From assembly GCA_002450255.1 (NCBI GenBank), contig DJYW01000163.1:4528-17198 (forward strand): a stretch of 12,671 bases of DNA. Reading direction: 5' to 3'. Under the pieces are notes generated by a model. The model made no database searches. It was given only the letters and a program-made list of their open reading frames with translations, and was not told the DNA's origin. Below, one piece after another: positions 7,671-12,671 of the stretch. The first letter of the stretch is position 1. Each line of letters opens with the position of its first letter. Position numbers and translations under genes: made by a program. Origin of the DNA: Gammaproteobacteria bacterium UBA6968. GTDB taxonomy: Bacteria > Pseudomonadota > Gammaproteobacteria > Pseudomonadales > Azotimanducaceae.

Positions 7671-8940
7671 CTTGTGCTGCTTCGCTCGCATTTAACAAAT
7701 CGAAAAAGAACGTGCTGCCTTCGCCCAAGTGGCTCTCGACTTGTAGTTCCGAGTCGTGCCGCAGCAAGGCGTGTTTGACGATAGCCAAACCGAGGCCGGT
7801 TCCTGCTCGCGACGTGCCAGCGGAATTTTCGATGCGATAAAACCGCTCAGTAATACGGCTTAAGTGCTCTGGCGCTATCCCGGTACCGTAGTCGGTTACG
7901 CTAACGCGGGTTTTGCCCGCGAAATTGGTACATCTAATTTCGACGGGCGTGCCGTCTTCGGAATACCTCAATGCATTGCTAAGCAGGTTTGTGCACACGC
8001 TGTGAAGCTCTGTTTCTGCGCCCCGAACCAGGTCCTCACAGGTGTCAGTCACACGAATCTGGTTTGGCGTTTGACATAGTCCTTGAACTTCAGCAACCGC
8101 ATTCGTGATCACGCGGCGAACCGAAATCGGGTCCTGGTCTATCTTTATCGGTGTTGATTCGAGCCGAGTTAGCACCAGCAGTTCGTCCACGAGGGAGTGA
8201 ATTCGATTCATGGGGCTGTCGAGGCGGGGCAGGAGTGCTAATTTCATGTCGTCGTCGATGTCGTCACGCATCGCTTCAAGATAACCGAGAACCACTGTGA
8301 GCGGCGTGCGTAACTCATGTGATACGTTAGCAACAAAACTCTGGCGCATGGTCAGCAGACGGTTGAGTTCGGTTACATCACGAACGAGGACGATGATCCG
8401 CTCACCCTCGAGAGCAAATTTGCGTGCTTCCAGGGTTTTCCCAGTTAGGACTGGCGAAGGAAATTCAAGAATCTGGTCAACTTCACTGCCAATAAAATTG
8501 ACAAAGTCAGGGGCGCGCACGACAGACGCCAAACTCAAACCGCGATCTGTAGGCGCAAGGTTTAACAAGCGTTCGGCGGCGGGGTTAAACGCTTCGATTA
8601 AACCATTGCTACCAATCAGAATTACCGCATCAGGCATTAACTCGATCAGTCCAAAAACTTCTTTAGCGCCAGTAATTGCGTTAGCGGCACGGTTCCTTTC
8701 TCTACGGATCAGTTTGTATGGATTCATGACGGTGTTGAACCAGCCGTAGGTGATGCGCGGCGGCTTGCCTAATGGACGTTTCGCCCAGGCGTTCAACCGG
8801 TTGAATTGTATCGCTTGGATCACCGTCCAGCCTGCCAGCGCGATGAACAATGCCCAGCCGAAGGCATTGATGATTAAACCGACAAATGCGCCGATCAGCA
8901 GGAATAGAAATAATCTTCGTAGTTCTTTTGTTGAAGTCAT
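7663..8940 (-). CDS. phoR: Phosphate regulon sensor histidine kinase PhoR
   Basis: PhoR is the membrane kinase/phosphatase that controls PhoB in response to PstSCAB/PhoU activity. The 425-residue protein has the expected order. Two close N-terminal membrane segments (about 8-45) have almost no periplasmic loop, as in E. coli PhoR (431 residues). A PAS domain (about 95-190) contains LIEAFNPAAERLL. The HisKA domain has SFVANVSHELRTPL with phospho-accepting His208. The ATPase domain has an N-box with NLLSNALRYS (318-327), G1 DYGTG (350-354), F-box ERFYRI (365-370) and G2 GTGLG (380-384). ATG 8940 lacks a clear Shine-Dalgarno. The gene starts the pst unit, but phoB is not upstream: 380 non-coding bases and then a dehydrogenase gene lie there. 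It may need a distant PhoB. Confidence 0.94.
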   Translation of the reverse strand: MTSTKELRRLFLFLLIGAFVGLIINAFGWALFIALAGWTVIQAIQFNRLNAWAKRPLGKPPRITYGWFNTVMNPYKLIRRERNRAANAITGAKEVFGLIELMPDAVILIGSNGLIEAFNPAAERLLNLAPTDRGLSLASVVRAPDFVNFIGSEVDQILEFPSPVLTGKTLEARKFALEGERIIVLVRDVTELNRLLTMRQSFVANVSHELRTPLTVVLGYLEAMRDDIDDDMKLALLPRLDSPMNRIHSLVDELLVLTRLESTPIKIDQDPISVRRVITNAVAEVQGLCQTPNQIRVTDTCEDLVRGAETELHSVCTNLLSNALRYSEDGTPVEIRCTNFAGKTRVSVTDYGTGIAPEHLSRITERFYRIENSAGTSRAGTGLGLAIVKHALLRHDSELQVESHLGEGSTFFFDLLNASEAAQDA

Positions 8941-9320
8941 TACTTAAGTGCCGATTGAAATAGCCACTGGGTCACGCTTAACGCTACAACTGGCCGCCGT
9001 CGCATGCATTTTGTAACTAGATTCTGCATCTGGAACAAGGCCCGGTCAGCAAACACTCAAAGGCCAGCGCACTTGTTGTTTCGCGCGGCAGAATTAGGCA
9101 AACATGCAATGAGAAAAAGCCTAGCAACTTCGCTCCAACTACTAACTCACCCTAAAAGGTAAGGATGCGAGTCTGATCGGTAAGGTTGCTCAAACGTTTT
9201 GCAGACGGCGATGTTTGCCTGAGCCTATGCTGTCGGCGCTGTCTGGCCGCATTCCCGTTGCGTCCGCAGCCCGACAGTGCGCTTCCAAACGCGAATGTAA
9301 CCACTGGCCAATAATGCCAG
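8941..9320. other. Non-coding gap between dehydrogenase gene and phoR
   Basis: This 380-base stretch should hold the promoter of the phoR-pst unit, as both flanking genes read on the minus strand. I found no pair of CTGTCAT-like repeats (Pho box) on either strand and no convincing -35/-10 pair. It contains the imperfect hairpin at 9236-9280 and a small 5-bp hairpin directly after the dehydrogenase stop (9304-9320, CTGGC/GCCAG). A 92-codon minus-strand frame running through it is an out-of-frame shadow of the dehydrogenase end and resembles nothing I know. Confidence 0.6.
9236..9280. repeat. Imperfect inverted repeat (long hairpin) downstream of the dehydrogenase gene
   Basis: The arms GCGCTGTC (9236-9243) and GACAGTGC (9273-9280) pair over 8 positions, one of them G-T on the plus strand. 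After a mismatch come GGC/GCC (9245-9247 with 9269-9271), another mismatch, then GC/GC. The loop is about 15 bases. No T-run follows on either strand, so it is not a standard rho-independent terminator. It could stabilise the end of the dehydrogenase mRNA or act in the phoR leader. Confidence 0.4.
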
Positions 9321-10202
9321 CTATACCTCCATAGGCTTGAGCAATTTCGGCCAGCTATCCATAGTCGCCTGCATCGCTTCACCGATTTCAGCAACACTCC
9401 AAGGCTCTTCCATGCTGTCTTTTTGAGCAATCACATCTAGCGTCCATGACAAGAGCGAAACGCGATTTCCGCTGACTCCAAATTGCCGGCCGGTAACTTT
9501 GGCCGCTTCGTCAGTACACAACCAGGCCACGGTAGGAGACACTTTTTCCGGTGCCATGCGGACTGCGGTTTCGTCAGATTCAGGCATCAGATCTTCCGTC
9601 ATGCGAGACAGTGCCGCCGGTGCTAGAACATTAACTGTAATCCCGTATTTCATGCCTTCCAAAGCCAGTACGCGCATAAAGCCAGCTACACCTGCCTTTG
9701 CCGCGCCATAATTGGATTGGCCGAAATTACCAATCAAGCCGGAAGTCGAGCTGGTCATAATAATGCGTCCACCATGACCTTGTTCCAGCATTTGTTGCCA
9801 CGCATGCTTGGTCGCGAGATAGCTGCCGCGTAAGTGTACGTCGATGACCGCGTCCCATTCGGCATCGGTAATGTTCTTGAATGATCGATCACGCAAGATG
9901 CCCGCATTGTTGATTAAGATATCCAACTTACCGAAGCTGGCTACAGCGGTTTTCACCATATTGGCGGCATCATCATCATTCGTCACAGAACCATAGCTGG
10001 CGACTGCAGAGCCGCCCGCAGCCTTGATTTCATCAACGACGCTGTCTGCCATGCTAGTACTCTGGCCGGTTCCATCGCGGGCGCCGCCCAAATCATTGAC
10101 AACGACAGACGCACCCTCAGACGCCAATAGCAATGCATGAGCGCGTCCCAAGCCACCTCCCGCACCGGTAACAATCGCTACTTTTCCCTCTAATAATCCC
10201 AT
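9321..10202 (-). CDS. Short-chain dehydrogenase, (3R)-hydroxyacyl-CoA dehydrogenase / 17-beta-HSD4 type
   Basis: This is a cytoplasmic NAD(P)-dependent oxidoreductase, probably NAD-linked and acting on a 3-hydroxyacyl-CoA or steroid-like alcohol. Numbered from ATG 10202 (293 residues): cofactor motif TGAGGGLGRAHA (12-23), acidic residue after beta-2 in VVNDLGG (Asp37, favouring NAD), NNAG (98-101), and catalytic Ser152, Tyr165 and Lys169 in the TSSTSG and NYGAAK segments. NDLGG followed by DGTGQS, ADSVVDEIKAAGG and the YGSV segment is characteristic of the dehydrogenase domain of peroxisomal multifunctional enzyme 2. A ~45-residue tail beyond the Rossmann core also fits that group. The start is firm, with AAGGAG (10214-10209) six bases before ATG. 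No hydratase or thiolase gene is beside it, so the exact substrate is open. Confidence 0.88.
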   Translation of the reverse strand: MGLLEGKVAIVTGAGGGLGRAHALLLASEGASVVVNDLGGARDGTGQSTSMADSVVDEIKAAGGSAVASYGSVTNDDDAANMVKTAVASFGKLDILINNAGILRDRSFKNITDAEWDAVIDVHLRGSYLATKHAWQQMLEQGHGGRIIMTSSTSGLIGNFGQSNYGAAKAGVAGFMRVLALEGMKYGITVNVLAPAALSRMTEDLMPESDETAVRMAPEKVSPTVAWLCTDEAAKVTGRQFGVSGNRVSLLSWTLDVIAQKDSMEEPWSVAEIGEAMQATMDSWPKLLKPMEV

Positions 10203-10223
10203 TTTTTGCTCCTTAACAGTGGT

Positions 10224-10493
10224 TTAGATCAAGCCATCGGTACCACCGGTGCTAGCCGAACCTAGCTGTTCGACAGCCGTATCCAGCGTCGGCTTTTTGT
10301 TCGACTCAACTCTACCGAGTGCCGTATCAAGTGCCCAAATCCAACCTCAGCAGCTGGATTCAAAGTTGGCTACTTTACCGGATTGCACTGCGACACGCTC
10401 GCATCCTGTTTTGCTTAGATTAGCCGCGATCAGCAATTCTGCCTCGATCGAAAAGCGCTCCTGGATAACTGCAAGAAACTGACCGCTATGCAT
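10224..10493 (-). pseudogene. Interrupted small reading frame before the dehydrogenase gene (doubtful)
   Basis: A frame opens at ATG 10493 (MHSGQFLAVIQERF), runs 48 codons to TGA at 10349-10347, then continues in the same frame for 40 codons (GWIWALDTALGRVESNKKP and onward) to TAA at 10226-10224. That stop is 21 bases before the dehydrogenase ATG, an operon-like distance. It could be a small gene broken by one nonsense change, two tiny genes, or chance. There is no Shine-Dalgarno before 10493 and I recognise no family. The second half repeats LDTA (LDTALGRVE, LDTAVEQLG), reflecting a repeated GATACGGC in the DNA. Confidence 0.2.
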
Positions 10494-10577
10494 CTACAGA
10501 CAGCGCTTGCAGATTCGATCCACTTGACCGCTTATCATGCTAATGGGACGATTCGACGCCTTGCGTGTGGTCTTGTC

Positions 10578-10622
10578 GGGAATTTCGGGAATTTCGGAAA
10601 TTAAGGGAACTAAGGGAGAGAT
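10578..10622 (+). repeat. Five-unit, 9-base tandem repeat ending at a start codon
   Basis: The units are GGGAATTTC, GGGAATTTC, GGAAATTAA, GGGAACTAA and GGGAGAGAT. The array ends directly before ATG 10623. The first two are identical and the rest diverge. The last units supply the Shine-Dalgarno-like AGGGAG four bases before the ATG, so the array makes a purine-rich mRNA leader with several G-rich clusters. Confidence 0.6.
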
Positions 10623-11459
10623 ATGAAGATACCTGCGATTGGCTTACTGGTAGTGCTTGGGTTGGCGGTGAACGCCATTGCCGCGGAATATGTTGCGCCG
10701 CGTGGGCCAGACGGCAAACATCCCGACTTAAATGGCGTTTGGCAGGCCCTGAATAGCGCTAACTACAATATAGAAATGCACACGGCCAGCCACTCGATGC
10801 AACTGCGGGAAGGTCCACATGGGCCGCTACCGGCAGTCAAAACCCTCTACCTGGGTGCTGTCGGTGCTGTACCGCCCGGACTTGGCGTGGTTGAGGGGGG
10901 CAAAATCCCGTACCGGCCCGAGGCGCTGGCCAAACGCGATGAAAATAAAGCCAACTGGATCGACAGAGATCCAGAAATCAAATGCTTCTTGCCGGGCATT
11001 CCTCGGGCAACCTACATGCCACAACCGTTCCAGATTTTTCAAAGCGCCGACTCCGTCTTTATGGCGTATCAATATGCCGGTGCGGTTCGCGAAGTGTATA
11101 TGGACGACCCCGGTGAGGCGCCAGTAGACAGTTGGATGGGCTGGTCTGCAGGACGTTGGGAAGGCGAGACACTGGTAGTCGAAGTGACCGGGCAACTCGA
11201 TTCAACTTGGTTTGACAGAGCCGGCAATCACCACAGTGATCAATTAAAAGTCATCGAGAAATATACGCCCATGAGCGATTACCATCTGCATTATGAAGCG
11301 ACAATTATCGACCCGGTCACCTTCACTGAACCTTGGACGATTAGCATGCCGCTGTACCGTCGCGTTGAAGAAAACGCACAACTGATGGAATTTCGTTGCG
11401 TCGAGTTCGTCGAAGAGCTGATGTATGGTGAGTGGCGACGTAATCCGCTACCGCGTTAA
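10623..11459 (+). CDS. Exported protein of an uncharacterised WMGxSxGxWEG family (copy 1)
   Basis: The function is unknown. The 278-residue protein has a clear signal peptide (MKIPAIGLLVVLGLAVNAIA, likely cut after AIA-A near residue 21), so the mature part should lie in the periplasm or outside. The mature protein opens with PDLNGVW (35-40) and has CFLPGIPR (121-128). It carries the core WMGWSAGRWEGETLVVE (171-187) and ends with an FRCVE segment (257-261). Cys121 and Cys259 are the only cysteines after cleavage and could form a disulfide. Proteins with this PDLNGxW ... GxxxGxWEGxTLVV pattern are, from memory, common and often multi-copy in Gammaproteobacteria and Acidobacteria, with no established role. 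ATG 10623 is preceded by AGGGAG. The next gene encodes a divergent relative on the same strand. Aromatic-rich beta content suggests a ligand-binding fold, but that is a guess. Confidence 0.82.
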   Translation: MKIPAIGLLVVLGLAVNAIAAEYVAPRGPDGKHPDLNGVWQALNSANYNIEMHTASHSMQLREGPHGPLPAVKTLYLGAVGAVPPGLGVVEGGKIPYRPEALAKRDENKANWIDRDPEIKCFLPGIPRATYMPQPFQIFQSADSVFMAYQYAGAVREVYMDDPGEAPVDSWMGWSAGRWEGETLVVEVTGQLDSTWFDRAGNHHSDQLKVIEKYTPMSDYHLHYEATIIDPVTFTEPWTISMPLYRRVEENAQLMEFRCVEFVEELMYGEWRRNPLPR

Positions 11460-11479
11460 CTCGATGTCGATTACTCGGG

Positions 11480-11518
11480 CTGTCGCGCTTACCCAAAGGG
11501 TTAGCGGCTGTCCGACAG
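11480..11518 (+). repeat. Strong two-part hairpin between the paralogous exported-protein genes
   Basis: The inner stem CGCTTACCC (11486-11494) pairs with GGGTTAGCG (11498-11506) across an AAA loop, with one T-T mismatch. An outer stem CTGTCG (11480-11485) pairs with CGACAG (11513-11518), stacked on the inner stem and leaving a six-base bulge (GCTGTC) on the 3' side. No T-run follows, so it is not a standard terminator. A role in mRNA stability or in setting the ratio of the two proteins is possible. Confidence 0.55.
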
Positions 11519-11547
11519 GCATTACGGCGGATTTAAGGGGACTCCGT

Positions 11548-12669
11548 ATGACTACTATATTTTTAGGCAGGCTAGGGCAATTTAGGGTGTGCTCGTCGAA
11601 ATCGCCGATGGGTGTAGGCCAAGGCGTCAGCGTGCGTTCGTTTAGGAACGTGGCGTTGATTTGGTTGTGCCTGATAAGCACGAGCGTTTTCGCCGCGGCA
11701 CCCGTCGATTTAACCGGCACCTATAACGTTGCAACGTTGACGCCGTTAGAACGTCCTGAGGCGTTTGGCAATAACCTTTATCTGTCTCGCGAAGAGGCCA
11801 ACAAGATCAGCGCTGCTGACGCGGCCGCGAAGCAGGCCCGCGCAGAAGCCAGCAACCCAGATCGCGGTGCACCCCCATCGGGTGGCGATGGGTCCGCCGG
11901 AGCGGCAGGCAATGTCGGCGGCTACAACACCTTTTGGATAGATAACGGCGACCGGACGATCGAAATAGACGGGAAATTCAGAACGTCGATCCTCACTTAC
12001 CCTGCCAATGGCCGGCGTCCTGCTTTAACAGCTGCGGCACAGCAACTGCGTATGCAACGTATTCGCAACTACCGACAAAATTCTGGTGAGGCCTGGTGGT
12101 TGCAACGCGAGGGTGTTGGACCTTATGACGATATGGAGCTCAGACCGCTGGCCGAGCGCTGCATCTTAGGGTTTGGCCCTGTTGCCGGCCCGCCCATGTT
12201 CCCGACGCTTTACAACAACTTAAAGCGCATTGTTCAGACAGAAAATTATGTCATGATCCTGGCAGAGATGGTTCACGATGCGCGAGTGATTCGGCTGAAC
12301 GCTGAACATAAGCCGGCCCATATTCGGACCTGGATGGGTGATTCGATTGGTTGGTGGGAGGGTACAACGCTGGTGGTCGAAACAACCAACTTCGTCGCAC
12401 GGCCCGCGTTGAATGGTGCAGATGAAAACTTACGCGTGATCGAACGATTCACTCGCATTGATAACGACACGCTGAACTACGCGTTCACAGTAGAAGACGC
12501 TACCGTGTGGAGCGATAAATGGAGCGGGGAATATCCTTGGCCGGCAACCAATGAGAAAGTTTACGAATATGCCTGTCATGAAGGAAATTACGCGATGGGC
12601 AATATTATGCGTGGCGCGCGTCTGCTTGAAGCGGAAGCGCGAACCGAGGCGGGTTCGGGGTCGCGTTAG
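11548..12669 (+). CDS. Exported protein of the same uncharacterised WMGxSxGxWEG family (copy 2)
   Basis: The function is unknown. From ATG 11548 it has 373 residues. A hydrophobic signal stretch (about 33-51, NVALIWLCLISTSVFAA) is followed by mature PVDLTGTYN. A low-complexity A/G/S/P-rich linker (about 89-124) comes before the conserved part. There the core reads WMGDSIGWWEGTTLVVE (262-278), followed by LRVIERFTRIDNDTLNY and a YACHE segment (341-345). These match copy 1 (WMGWSAGRWEG, LKVIEKYTP, FRCVE). Cys205 and Cys343 correspond to the copy 1 pair. The start is uncertain. ATG 11548 has a good ribosome site (TAAGGGG, 7 bases) but leaves ~30 residues before the signal stretch. GTG 11632, with AAGG 7 bases before it, gives a textbook signal peptide and 345 residues. 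The stop lies two bases from the window end. Confidence 0.8.
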   Translation: MTTIFLGRLGQFRVCSSKSPMGVGQGVSVRSFRNVALIWLCLISTSVFAAAPVDLTGTYNVATLTPLERPEAFGNNLYLSREEANKISAADAAAKQARAEASNPDRGAPPSGGDGSAGAAGNVGGYNTFWIDNGDRTIEIDGKFRTSILTYPANGRRPALTAAAQQLRMQRIRNYRQNSGEAWWLQREGVGPYDDMELRPLAERCILGFGPVAGPPMFPTLYNNLKRIVQTENYVMILAEMVHDARVIRLNAEHKPAHIRTWMGDSIGWWEGTTLVVETTNFVARPALNGADENLRVIERFTRIDNDTLNYAFTVEDATVWSDKWSGEYPWPATNEKVYEYACHEGNYAMGNIMRGARLLEAEARTEAGSGSR

Positions 12670-12671
12670 GC

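Larger units (their letters stand above)
10203..10622. other. Divergent intergenic region
   Basis: These 420 bases separate the minus-strand dehydrogenase from the plus-strand exported-protein genes and should contain both promoters. I could not assign a convincing -35/-10 pair. TTGACC at 10524 on the plus strand has no matching -10 at proper distance. The region holds the dehydrogenase Shine-Dalgarno (10209-10214), an interrupted minus-strand frame (10224-10493) and a 9-base-period leader repeat (10578-10622). A 77-codon plus-strand frame (10249-10482, GTG start) has no ribosome site and an unremarkable composition. Confidence 0.5.

Noticed and set aside
8297..8749. A 150-codon plus-strand frame
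   Set aside because: It is antisense to the kinase and PAS regions of phoR and low-complexity in R, S and T. It is a shadow of the phoR coding strand.
8941..9150. A Pho box upstream of phoR
   Set aside because: No two CTGTCAT-like repeats at 11-base spacing on either strand; isolated GTCA matches are not enough.
9152..9430. A 92-codon minus-strand frame, considered as a phoB remnant or small membrane protein
   Set aside because: Its first half is out of frame with the dehydrogenase, there is no receiver or winged-helix motif, and no ribosome site.
10565..10756. A 63-codon plus-strand frame with REFREF-type repeats
   Set aside because: The repeated residues are only the 9-base DNA repeat translated, and the rest overlaps copy 1 in another frame.
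1..12671. CRISPR array, rRNA, insertion sequence ends
   Set aside because: No regularly spaced direct repeats with spacers, no rRNA-like sequence, and no transposase frame or matching terminal inverted repeats were seen.

Overview
The window looks like chromosomal DNA of a gammaproteobacterium. The long forms of PstC and PstA, each with a large domain outside the membrane, are the type found in Pseudomonas and its relatives, and PhoR, PhoU and the tRNA fit that group. I cannot name a genus. Most genes have a moderately GC-rich composition. The leftmost ~840 bases look more AT-rich and hold broken genes.

Layout. (1) 1-842 is a decayed, probably transferred region. A partial reading frame at the left edge resembles the C-terminal domain of flagellar motor switch protein FliG. 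It faces a frameshifted remnant that looks like the N-terminal part of a phage-type integrase. (2) 843-928 is an intact tRNA-Leu (anticodon UAG) on the minus strand. The integrase remnant starts about 120 bases beyond its 3' end, the usual arrangement after integration into a tRNA gene. (3) 1092-8940 is one tightly packed minus-strand unit, transcribed phoR-pstS-pstC-pstA-pstB-phoU: a phosphate-sensing kinase, a complete high-affinity phosphate ABC transporter and its regulatory partner. phoB, the usual partner of phoR, is not in the window. (4) 9321-10202 is a minus-strand short-chain dehydrogenase of the (3R)-hydroxyacyl-CoA dehydrogenase/17-beta-HSD4 type. It is separated from phoR by 380 bases that contain an imperfect hairpin. 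(5) 10623-12669 holds two plus-strand genes for exported proteins of one uncharacterised family, sharing a W-M-G-x-S-x-G-x-W-E-G core and divergent from the dehydrogenase. A stable hairpin lies between them.

How the genes work together. PstS is a lipoprotein that should capture phosphate outside the inner membrane. PstC and PstA form the channel and PstB powers it. PhoU links transporter state to PhoR, which should phosphorylate a PhoB encoded elsewhere. The dehydrogenase and the two exported proteins have no evident link to phosphate.

Nothing here forms a clearly new multi-gene system. The least explained items are the exported-protein pair with its hairpin and leader repeat, the extra domains of PstC and PstA, and the island scar beside the tRNA.
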